A DNA stretch of 12,388 nucleotides. It comes from Fidelibacterota bacterium (GTDB lineage: Bacteria; Fidelibacterota; Fidelibacteria; Fidelibacterales; Fidelibacteraceae). A program made the position numbers and the translations under genes. Below, one piece after another: positions 6,717 through 12,388 of the stretch. The stretch's first letter is position 1. Every line of letters starts with the position of its first letter. Under the pieces are notes generated by a model that did no database searches, had not been told where the DNA came from, and saw only the letters and a program-made list of their open reading frames with translations. The stretch spans positions 1-12,388 of the forward strand of contig JAUXEL010000040.1 in NCBI GenBank assembly GCA_030620575.1, in the 5' to 3' direction.

Positions 6717-7805
6717 TCATTTATACAAGTAACTAAACTGATTCATGCTATTTAGATCTTCAAAAGCCCGGATCAGGCGTTTTGTAAATCCTTTTTCACC
6801 GGCAATAATCCATGCGCGCGGATCATATTTTTTCTTGTTAGGTTTATCCGGACCTTCGGGATTACCAATTTGTCCCTGAAGGTATGCGTCAAACTCATCC
6901 ATGTAATCTTTAATGGGTTTTGTATATGCCCACTGAGTATCAGTATCAATATTCATTTTAATAACACCGTAAGATATTGCTTCGGCAATTTCTTCCGGAG
7001 CAGATCCCGAGCCGCCATGAAAAACAAAGTTGACCGGTTTTTCTCCCAGACCATGTTTTTCAGAAATGTATTTTTGGGAATTATTCAGGATTTTCGGGGT
7101 CAGGACCACATTGCCGGGTTTGTAAACACCGTGTACATTCCCGAAAGATGCGGCAATGGTGAACATAGGACTGATCTTACTCAGTTGTTCGTAGGCATAA
7201 TTGACCTCTTTAGGCTGAGTGTATAATTCTGAATTATCCACACTGGTATTATCTACACCGTCTTCTTCTCCGCCGGTAACGCCCAACTCAATTTCCAGGA
7301 GCATATCAATTTTGGACATGCGTTCAAGATACTTTTTACTGATAGCGATGTTTTCTTCCAGCGGTTCAGCGGAAAGATCTATCATGTGCGAACTGAATAA
7401 TGGTTCACCATGTTCTTTGTAATAAGTTTCACCGGCATCCAGAAGTCCGTCAATCCAGGGAAGTAATTTTTTTGCACAGTGATCGGTATGCATGATGACA
7501 GGGACGCCGTAATGTTTAGCCATTTCACGGATATGTATAGCACCGGCAATGCTACCGGCAATCGCAGCTTTCTGATCAGTATTGTCCAGCATTTTGCCTG
7601 CATTAAATACTCCGCCGCCGTTTGAAAATTGAATCATAATAGCTGATTTGGCTTCTTTAGCAGCCTGCATAGCAGCATTGGATGAACTTGAATTAATGAC
7701 ATTGACAGCCGGAAGTGCAAATTTGTTCTTTTTTGCGTACTCAAAAACATCTAATAATATTTTACCGGTGACAATACCCGGTTTAAGTAATGGCTTAGCA
7801 GACAT
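6717..7805 (-). CDS. fba: Class II (zinc) fructose-bisphosphate aldolase
   Basis: This enzyme cleaves fructose 1,6-bisphosphate into DHAP and glyceraldehyde 3-phosphate, and the reverse. The 362-residue length and long form match the E. coli FbaA subgroup (class IIA). Catalytic and metal-binding residues are all visible, offset by one from E. coli: HTDHC with D108 and zinc ligand H109, IELGVTGGEEDG (172-183), zinc ligand H225 in FGNVHG, zinc ligand H263 in FHGGSGS, and N285 in MNIDTDTQWA. The ATG at 7805 has AGGAG with an 8-9 base spacer. It starts 12 bases after the pfp stop, and its ribosome binding site begins right at that stop, so the two genes are one transcript. No convincing terminator follows the stop; the next promoter on this strand starts within 60 bases. 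Confidence 0.97.
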   Translation of the reverse strand: MSAKPLLKPGIVTGKILLDVFEYAKKNKFALPAVNVINSSSSNAAMQAAKEAKSAIMIQFSNGGGVFNAGKMLDNTDQKAAIAGSIAGAIHIREMAKHYGVPVIMHTDHCAKKLLPWIDGLLDAGETYYKEHGEPLFSSHMIDLSAEPLEENIAISKKYLERMSKIDMLLEIELGVTGGEEDGVDNTSVDNSELYTQPKEVNYAYEQLSKISPMFTIAASFGNVHGVYKPGNVVLTPKILNNSQKYISEKHGLGEKPVNFVFHGGSGSAPEEIAEAISYGVIKMNIDTDTQWAYTKPIKDYMDEFDAYLQGQIGNPEGPDKPNKKKYDPRAWIIAGEKGFTKRLIRAFEDLNSMNQFSYLYK

Positions 7806-7817
7806 GGAAATGCTCCT

Positions 7818-9470
7818 TTATTTATGTTCTAATTGTAAGGTTATTGTTTTTATATCACATACTTCGCTTGGACCAAAATACTGGATTGGTCCGGAGTAAA
7901 TATAATCAGTTTCTTTTGCCCATTTTTCACGGTTTGAGACAAAAGCTTGAAACGGTTTCCCTTTTAGATCAACAAGCGCTTTTCGGATTACCGATTTATC
8001 CTTGCCGTGCCGGCGTTCGATATTCATCATCCGGGTCATCGGGACACCTCCGGTTATCCATTTTTCAGCCGGGGCACAGAGGTTGCGGACAGAGGACATA
8101 TAGCCTGTACATTTATTGATGGAAAGTAAGGAAGCTGTATATCCGAGTAAATAAGTATAATCCGCATCAAAGTTGGAAGGGAAGGAACAACGGCCTTCAT
8201 ACCCGAAAAAATGGGTATGTGTCTTAAATTTTCCATTGTATTTGCCTTCCGCTTTCAGTTTTGCCAGGCGTTCTTTCACGAGATGCACCAACAACTTGTC
8301 CGTTTCAATTAATGACACTTGTACGTTACCGTGCGGATCACGTTCCATAATAAGCTGTTCAGCGATGTTTTTTGGCATAGATCTGTATAATTTAGCTGTA
8401 TGGTTCTGTAATTTCCCGCTAATGTATTCGCGCTTTGCTTCCATTTCTCGAATGCCATTAATAATATCTTTATACTTTGCCATCAAATCATTTAATTCCG
8501 TTATCAGCATTTTCATTTCCGGGATAAACTCAATAAGTCCTTCCGGAATAAGCACGACCCCGAAATTTTCACCGTTTTCAGCACGGGTAACAACCGCTTG
8601 AGTGAAATCTTCAGCAATATCTTGCAGAGTTTGTTTTTTCGCGGCTACTTCTTCGGATATAATGGTATAATTCGGCTGTGTGCGCAACGCACATTCAAGG
8701 GTGATATGTGACGCGGAACGTCCCATCAACTTGATAGTATGCCAGTATTTTTTTGCGGAATTTGCATCACGCTGTATATTTCCGATCAATTCACTGTATA
8801 CCTTTGTTGCGGTATCAAAGCCGAAAGAAGCCTCGATCATATCATTTTTCAGATCACCGTCAATGGTTTTCGGTACACCGATAACTGTCAGATTAGCATT
8901 ATGCTGCTTGTAGTATTCTGCCAGAACAGCAGCATTGGTATTGGAATCATCGCCGCCAATAACTACCAGAGCCTGAACGCCCAACGCCTTGCAGTTTTCT
9001 AAAGTTGCTTCGTATTGTTCTGTTTTTTCGAGTTTTGTACGACCTGAACCGATAATATCAAAACCGCCGGTATTCCGATATTGGTTGACGTATTCCGCGT
9101 TAAGCTCAATATAATTATTATCGATCAACCCGGAGGGTCCGCCCAGAAAACCATATAATTTTGAATCAGAATGACAAGCTTTTAAACCGTCAAACAAACC
9201 GGCAATAACGTTATGTCCTCCGGGAGCCTGTCCTCCCGATAGAATGACAGCTACATTAAGTGGCGTACAAGCAGGTTTTTCCCCCGGTTCAAAGGTGACG
9301 GAAGGTAAGCCGTAAGTATTAGGGAACAGCGCTTTTATTTGTTCTTGATCTGCTACAGATACAGTGGGTTGTCCCTCCCGGATTTGCAGAGAAGGACCTT
9401 CATGAAATACAGCAGGTAATTTTGGCTTATATGCTGCTCTTGTTTTTTGTAGAGGTGATATTTTTTTCAT
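7818..9470 (-). CDS. pfp: Pyrophosphate-dependent 6-phosphofructokinase (long, about 550-residue type)
   Basis: This enzyme phosphorylates fructose 6-phosphate with PPi instead of ATP in a reversible step, so it serves glycolysis and gluconeogenesis. The 550-residue product belongs to the long group found in plants (beta subunit), spirochaetes and chlamydiae. Motifs: GGQAPGGHN (79-87), GGDDSN (172-177) and PKTIDGDLKN (200-209). The second Asp of GGDD and the Lys of PKTIDGD mark PPi use rather than ATP. Also MGRSASHITLEC (249-260) and a C-terminal GYEGRC substrate region. I start it at 9470 (MKKISPLQKT); the frame is open for 30 more codons upstream, but these encode a low-complexity phenylalanine-rich stretch unlike the family and lie in the T-rich leader. 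The ribosome binding site is weak (AAGAGA, 4-5 bases before ATG). It is co-transcribed with fba. Confidence 0.96.
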   Translation of the reverse strand: MKKISPLQKTRAAYKPKLPAVFHEGPSLQIREGQPTVSVADQEQIKALFPNTYGLPSVTFEPGEKPACTPLNVAVILSGGQAPGGHNVIAGLFDGLKACHSDSKLYGFLGGPSGLIDNNYIELNAEYVNQYRNTGGFDIIGSGRTKLEKTEQYEATLENCKALGVQALVVIGGDDSNTNAAVLAEYYKQHNANLTVIGVPKTIDGDLKNDMIEASFGFDTATKVYSELIGNIQRDANSAKKYWHTIKLMGRSASHITLECALRTQPNYTIISEEVAAKKQTLQDIAEDFTQAVVTRAENGENFGVVLIPEGLIEFIPEMKMLITELNDLMAKYKDIINGIREMEAKREYISGKLQNHTAKLYRSMPKNIAEQLIMERDPHGNVQVSLIETDKLLVHLVKERLAKLKAEGKYNGKFKTHTHFFGYEGRCSFPSNFDADYTYLLGYTASLLSINKCTGYMSSVRNLCAPAEKWITGGVPMTRMMNIERRHGKDKSVIRKALVDLKGKPFQAFVSNREKWAKETDYIYSGPIQYFGPSEVCDIKTITLQLEHK

Positions 9471-9557
9471 GTTTCTCTTTCTTCTTTTGTGCGGTCTAAT
9501 ATAACAAAAAATTGATTTGATTGTATAAAAAAAGAAAAAGAAAAGGATTAAAAAATA

Positions 9558-9603
9558 CACGGTAAAATCTGTTCAAAAACTTGGGGCAAGTTTTTATACC
9601 GTG
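9558..9603. repeat. Nested inverted repeat at the left edge of the repeat element
   Basis: Outer arms CACGGTA (9558-9564) and TACCGTG (9597-9603) enclose an inner hairpin, AAAAACTTG (9575-9583) with CAAGTTTTT (9587-9595) and a GGG loop. The right outer arm runs into the first heptamer of the tandem array, so the left arm is an inverted copy of the same unit. The inner stem with five T on either strand could also work as a weak bidirectional terminator. Confidence 0.75.
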
Positions 9604-9649
9604 AACCGTAAACCGTAAACTGTGAACCGTAAACCGTGAACCGTAAACA
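9601..9649. repeat. Tandem heptamer array, seven units of GTRAACC
   Basis: Seven back-to-back units read GTGAACC, GTAAACC, GTAAACT, GTGAACC, GTAAACC, GTGAACC, GTAAACA. The third base alternates between G and A and the last base varies at two units. Two further units (ATGAACC, GTAAACA) appear at 9690-9703 after an insert. Heptamer arrays are known as short tandemly repeated repetitive sequences in cyanobacteria; the sequence here differs. Confidence 0.95.
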
Positions 9650-9720
9650 GCCTGTCCGGCGTAGCTGAACGAAGTGATAGCGAAGACGGATGAACCGTAA
9701 ACAGCCTGCTTGCCAGGCGT
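9640..9720. repeat. Two copies of a scaffold carrying different inserts
   Basis: AACCGTAAACAGCCTG occurs at 9639-9654 and again at 9693-9708. Each is followed shortly by GGCGTAG (9658-9664 and 9716-9722). The first copy has 3 bases between the two parts, the second has 7 bases that make a GCCTG/CAGGC hairpin (9704-9708 with 9714-9718). The shared flanks point to a duplicated module that has since diverged or gained inserts. Confidence 0.7.
9655..9690. repeat. Imperfect palindrome with three G-A mismatches
   Basis: The 12-base arms at 9655-9666 (TCCGGCGTAGCT) and 9679-9690 (AGCGAAGACGGA) pair at 9 of 12 positions. All three mispairs bring G opposite A. The loop is 12 bases. It lies between the heptamer array and the two extra heptamer units, as if inserted into the array. 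It resembles a REP-like dispersed element, but no transposase is nearby. Confidence 0.6.
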
Positions 9721-9721
9721 A

Positions 9722-9741
9722 GTCCCGATATACATCGGGAC
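9722..9741. repeat. Perfect 8-bp palindromic hairpin
   Basis: GTCCCGAT (9722-9729) pairs perfectly with ATCGGGAC (9734-9741) around the loop ATAC. There is no T run after it on either strand, so it is unlikely to be an intrinsic terminator. It looks like the last module of the composite repeat element. Confidence 0.85.
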
Positions 9742-9885
9742 ATAGTCGGGTGATCCTGTCAAAAGGACTGTATCCGGTTTTCCTCGTCCGGTAAAATTAT
9801 AAAATTAACGGAGTATCTTAAAAAAACATTTAAAATGAATAAAAAATAATCTATTTTAGGGCGGTTGATTTGACAAGGAAATATT

Positions 9886-11100
9886 ATGTTGAAAAAATGG
9901 TTTTTTATTTTATGGCTTATCATTCTGGTACCTCTAACTGCCACTGAACTTATGTACCATGATATGTTCACGGTGGAACAATTGAAAGATTCACTTATTC
10001 AAGAAGGTTGGAAACATAGTAGATTATTTCCGTATTTTAAAAAATCTGCGAAAACAGCGAGTTCTCCTAAGAGTTGCATGTTTTCTCCCGACGGGCAATA
10101 TGTATATGTTACCCTTTTAGGACAGCGGAAAACGGCTGTGCAGATCTATTCGGTAAATCCGTTTGAAAAAATAAAAACCCTATATCCGGGTTGTGAAGAT
10201 CCAAGCAAGGATTACGGTTACGCCGAGGGTGTTTTTTATATACCGGATGGAAGCTTCTGGTTTACCCGTATGACCACCAGTGATTATTTTATATATCACC
10301 CGAAAACAGATTCTTTGGAGCCGGGACGTTCGACACGCGGGGATTGGACAAAAGCACTTGAATTTAGTCCCAATCATGAACAGCTTGCTATGTCACACTG
10401 GATATCACGGCGCATTTCTATTTTTGATGTCAGCGGTAACGGGCAACGCTTGATCCGGAACCTTCGTACCAGTCAGATTCCCCGCGGCGTGGCATGGATC
10501 GGGAACGACACACTGGCCGTAGCGCTTTATGGAGGCGCGAATAGTACCGACTGCGGTATTGAGATCTTTGATGTGCGTACCGGCAAGAAAATACAAAGTA
10601 TGCTTGAACATCGTTCTGCCATGCGCGATGTGCGTTATGACCCGCAAACGAAAATGTTGTATTACGATGATATGCGTTTCGCGATCGTGTATAAATATGA
10701 CTGGATCCGGCGTAAGACCATTGCAGAGCTTGAGGTGGATAGTCATCCCAATACGATCAGGTTAACCCCGGACGGGAAATATCTTTTTGTCAGTTGCCGC
10801 GGACCCAATAATCCCAATGGATACACCCTCCCGAGTCCAAGAGACGGGGAAGTGGTGGTAATCGATACGGATTCCTTTACTACATTGACTGCCTGGCAGC
10901 AGGGGAACCAGCCAACCGGTCTGGATATTTCGGCTGACGGTTGTTATCTTGTCACAACGGATTTTATGGATAACCGGGTCAATTTATATATGATATCCGA
11001 CCCGCGTTCCATAAAAAAAGAAAACGCGTTAACAATGATCATGAAAAACATAGGTAATATTTATGAGATGGGCCCTCGTTCTTTCTGGTGGTGGTGGTAA
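9886..11100 (+). CDS. Secreted seven-bladed YVTN/WD40-like beta-propeller protein
   Basis: This 404-residue protein begins with a signal peptide (KK, then hydrophobic residues 5-17, likely cut after LTA near 19), so it is exported. The mature part shows about seven repeats of a strand pattern ending in an I-x-x-[FY]-D-like turn: FSPDGQYVYVTLL, YIPDGSFWFTRM, FSPNHEQLAMSHW, WIGNDTLAVAL, YDPQTKMLYYDD, LTPDGKYLFVSC and ISADGCYLVTTD. This fits a seven-bladed propeller of the YVTN/lactonase-like class; no enzyme active site is clear and the ligand is unknown. The ribosome binding site is AAGGA, 7 bases before the ATG. The reading frame runs 38 bases into the patatin gene and ends in MGPRSFWWWW, where the four Trp codons are the out-of-frame reading of the patatin glycine run. 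It is the first gene of an envelope operon. Confidence 0.85.
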   Translation: MLKKWFFILWLIILVPLTATELMYHDMFTVEQLKDSLIQEGWKHSRLFPYFKKSAKTASSPKSCMFSPDGQYVYVTLLGQRKTAVQIYSVNPFEKIKTLYPGCEDPSKDYGYAEGVFYIPDGSFWFTRMTTSDYFIYHPKTDSLEPGRSTRGDWTKALEFSPNHEQLAMSHWISRRISIFDVSGNGQRLIRNLRTSQIPRGVAWIGNDTLAVALYGGANSTDCGIEIFDVRTGKKIQSMLEHRSAMRDVRYDPQTKMLYYDDMRFAIVYKYDWIRRKTIAELEVDSHPNTIRLTPDGKYLFVSCRGPNNPNGYTLPSPRDGEVVVIDTDSFTTLTAWQQGNQPTGLDISADGCYLVTTDFMDNRVNLYMISDPRSIKKENALTMIMKNIGNIYEMGPRSFWWWW

Positions 11101-11899
11101 CGGTATTGCCCACATTGGTGTTTTAAAAGAACTTGAACGTTTACAGCTGAGACCTGATTTGATCGTTGGTACCTCCATGGGTGCTATTGTAGGAGGGGTA
11201 TATGCCACCGGAAAATCTGCTGCATGGATGGAAAATTATATAACAACAAAGTTTAATATTAAAGATATGGCATCCACGCGGGCTCTAAAGTGGGGAGAAG
11301 GACCGGTTGTAAAAATTATGTTGGCAGGTGCAGCCTTACACAACCTGCATGTAAAACGTGGCGTGGAATCTGCTGAAAAAATCCTGGAATTGCTACGGGA
11401 AGTTACACAAAATATCAATATTGAAGATACCATTATTCCCTATGCTTGTAATGCGGTAGATCTGCTTAATGGAAAGGAAAAGGTATTTACACAGGGCAAT
11501 TTGGCAGAAGCTATTCGTTGTTCCATGGCGATCCCTCCGTTTTTTGAACCTTATGAACTTGATGATGGTTTGTATATTGATGGATGCTTTACGGATAACC
11601 GTCCCATTCATATTGCAAGGGAAATGGGATACAAAAAAATTCTTTCAGTCAATGTTGTTCCGGTACGGCCATTAGAAAAAAGCGATTTAAAAAACGGCTA
11701 TGATATCCTTTTCCGGGCTGTATCCATCGCATTGAGTGAGACACCTGAAACCCATAAAGCAACGGTTTCTCTGACAGCGTATAAAGGAGCTTATAATTTC
11801 GATTTTAACCATATTGAAGAATTGATCACCGTCGGTCAGCAAGCTGTCCGCGATAATGAAACACGTATCAAGAAGAAATTTACTTCCTGGTATCAATAA
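11063..11899 (+). CDS. Patatin-like phospholipase (RssA/NTE-type)
   Basis: This 278-residue serine lipid acyl hydrolase hydrolyses acyl esters of phospholipids or related lipids with a Ser-Asp dyad. It shows the oxyanion-hole glycine loop at 9-14 (SGGGGNG, with Asn where Arg or Lys is usual), the nucleophile elbow GTSMG (36-40, Ser38), the segment CSMAIPPFFEPY, and the catalytic Asp173 in DGC (usually DGG or DGA), followed by TDNRPI. All parts are in family order. There is no signal peptide, so it is probably cytosolic or peripheral. The start at 11063 is fixed by an in-frame stop at 11051-11053; a weak AGGT lies 7 bases upstream. It overlaps the end of the propeller gene by 38 bases in the +1 frame, so translation is probably coupled. 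The substrate is unknown. Confidence 0.93.
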   Translation: MRWALVLSGGGGNGIAHIGVLKELERLQLRPDLIVGTSMGAIVGGVYATGKSAAWMENYITTKFNIKDMASTRALKWGEGPVVKIMLAGAALHNLHVKRGVESAEKILELLREVTQNINIEDTIIPYACNAVDLLNGKEKVFTQGNLAEAIRCSMAIPPFFEPYELDDGLYIDGCFTDNRPIHIAREMGYKKILSVNVVPVRPLEKSDLKNGYDILFRAVSIALSETPETHKATVSLTAYKGAYNFDFNHIEELITVGQQAVRDNETRIKKKFTSWYQ

Positions 11900-11927
11900 T
11901 ATTACATTATGAATGAAAGGAATACAC

Positions 11928-12388
11928 ATGAAAATACGACAGATATTTTTTGTTATGATAACAATGGTGTTCGTAATGATGTCCTGCAGTAAAAATTCCG
12001 GCAGTATTGATGTCTCATGGCAGCTTATCGAGAATCAATATAAAGGAAAAAATCTGCATAAAAGCGAGATCACCTTTACAAATAATTCCTCTTATACTCT
12101 TACACAAGATAACTGGGAATATTATTACAGTTGGCATCGCAGTGTATCAGATATGCAGGAAAGTGCTTTGGTAGATGGTAAAACCATCAATGGCGATTAC
12201 AGCCGGCTTTTTCCGACAGAGCAATTCCCGGATTTTAAGCCCGGTGAAAGTATTCGTTTTCCGCTGATTGGAAGCCATTATGTTCTGAATGTAACGGACG
12301 CGCCTACGGGCAGCTATTTTGTGATCAAGCGTGCTCTGGGAAAAGATATCATTTTGTCATCCGGAGATGCCAGGGTTCTTCCTTTTCC
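11928..12388 (+). CDS. Lipoprotein with N-terminal domain like GH20 beta-N-acetylhexosaminidase (3' end outside window)
   Basis: Only the first 153 residues are present and the frame is open to the window edge. A lipoprotein signal peptide (KIRQ, hydrophobic residues 6-17, then VMMSC with Cys20) indicates membrane anchoring. The following sequence resembles the carbohydrate-binding N-terminal domain of bacterial chitobiases (CHB_HEX, PF03173): SWQLIENQ, ITFTNNSSYTLTQDNWEYYYSW, INGDYSRLFPTEQFPDFKPGES, and DAPTGSYFV. In those enzymes the GH20 catalytic barrel follows, so this is probably a beta-N-acetylhexosaminidase acting on chitin oligosaccharides, peptidoglycan fragments or glycans. The catalytic domain is not visible, so the activity is inferred. 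AAAGGAA lies 6 bases before the ATG. It begins 28 bases after the patatin stop, in the same operon. Confidence 0.8.
   Translation, partial: MKIRQIFFVMITMVFVMMSCSKNSGSIDVSWQLIENQYKGKNLHKSEITFTNNSSYTLTQDNWEYYYSWHRSVSDMQESALVDGKTINGDYSRLFPTEQFPDFKPGESIRFPLIGSHYVLNVTDAPTGSYFVIKRALGKDIILSSGDARVLPF

Larger units (their letters stand above)
9471..9885. other. Divergent intergenic region holding a composite repeat element
   Basis: This 415-base region separates the pfp-fba operon (minus) from the propeller-patatin operon (plus). Bases 9471-9557 are A/T-rich leader of pfp with candidate but unconvincing -10 boxes (TATATT on minus near 9503-9508). Bases 9558-9741 carry the repeats listed separately. 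Bases 9742-9885 are AT-rich upstream sequence of the propeller gene, with the ribosome binding site AAGGA 7 bases before the ATG at 9886. Short open frames crossing the repeats encode repeated peptides such as RFTVH and are not believable genes. Confidence 0.8.

Noticed and set aside
8173..8601. Plus-strand open frame of 142 residues inside pfp
   Set aside because: It is antisense to a fully conserved enzyme gene, serine- and phenylalanine-rich, and lacks a ribosome binding site.
9471..9560. N-terminal extension of pfp from the ATG at 9560
   Set aside because: The added 30 residues are low-complexity and Phe-rich, unlike the family, and the start at 9470 gives the usual length.
9601..9703. 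Possible CRISPR array
   Set aside because: Units are 7 bases and adjoin without unique spacers; no cas gene is near.
9496..9762. Open frame of 88 residues on the minus strand across the repeats
   Set aside because: It encodes repeated peptides made by the heptamers, has no ribosome binding site and no protein-like composition.
11040..11100. Frameshift splitting a propeller-patatin fusion
   Set aside because: The patatin has its own stop-delimited start with a canonical family N terminus, and the propeller already has seven blades; two overlapping genes explain it better.

Overview
The window is an ordinary chromosomal stretch of a moderately AT-rich bacterium with tightly packed genes and mostly clear AGGAG-type ribosome binding sites. 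A Sec signal peptide, a lipobox lipoprotein, a pyrophosphate-dependent phosphofructokinase, a small ferredoxin and an AmrS-type radical SAM enzyme suggest an anaerobic, probably Gram-negative organism. The intergenic repeats recall those of uncultivated relatives of the Fibrobacterota-Chlorobiota-Bacteroidota group, but that is an impression, not a proof; I cannot name a taxon. I saw no tRNA, rRNA, CRISPR array, transposase or phage structural gene.

Layout. Bases 1-1093 (+) hold the C-terminal part of the NAD-dependent DNA ligase gene ligA. On the minus strand follow an Mrp/ApbC iron-sulfur carrier ATPase (1190-1993) and, upstream of it, a 57-residue ferredoxin (2061-2234), with a hairpin between the two. 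A five-helix YIP1-family membrane protein (2388-3083, +) converges on a six-gene minus-strand operon and is separated from it by a strong bidirectional terminator at 3112-3139. In transcription order that operon is a four-helix PF04020-type membrane protein, an AmrS-like radical SAM enzyme, three unrecognised small proteins and the glycine cleavage T protein. A well-formed sigma-70 promoter with an overlapping 9-bp inverted repeat sits at its head (6604-6658). Upstream, pfp (PPi-phosphofructokinase) and fba (class II aldolase) form a two-gene glycolysis/gluconeogenesis operon on the same strand.

From 9471 to 9885 lies the only long intergenic region, between divergent operons. It carries a composite repeat element: nested inverted repeats, a heptamer (GTRAACC) array, two copies of a shared scaffold with different palindromic inserts, and a perfect 8-bp hairpin. 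To its right a plus-strand envelope operon begins: a secreted seven-bladed beta-propeller, a patatin-like phospholipase whose start overlaps the propeller gene by 38 bases, and the N-terminal part of a lipoprotein resembling the N-terminal domain of GH20 beta-hexosaminidases (runs off the window).

Most genes are recognisable housekeeping or envelope functions. The parts worth a second look are the composite repeat element, the three unknown proteins between amrS and gcvT, the ferredoxin lacking one cluster cysteine, the dyad on the operon promoter, and the out-of-frame overlap in which the patatin glycine loop is read as four tryptophans. I found no convincing new defence or mobile system.
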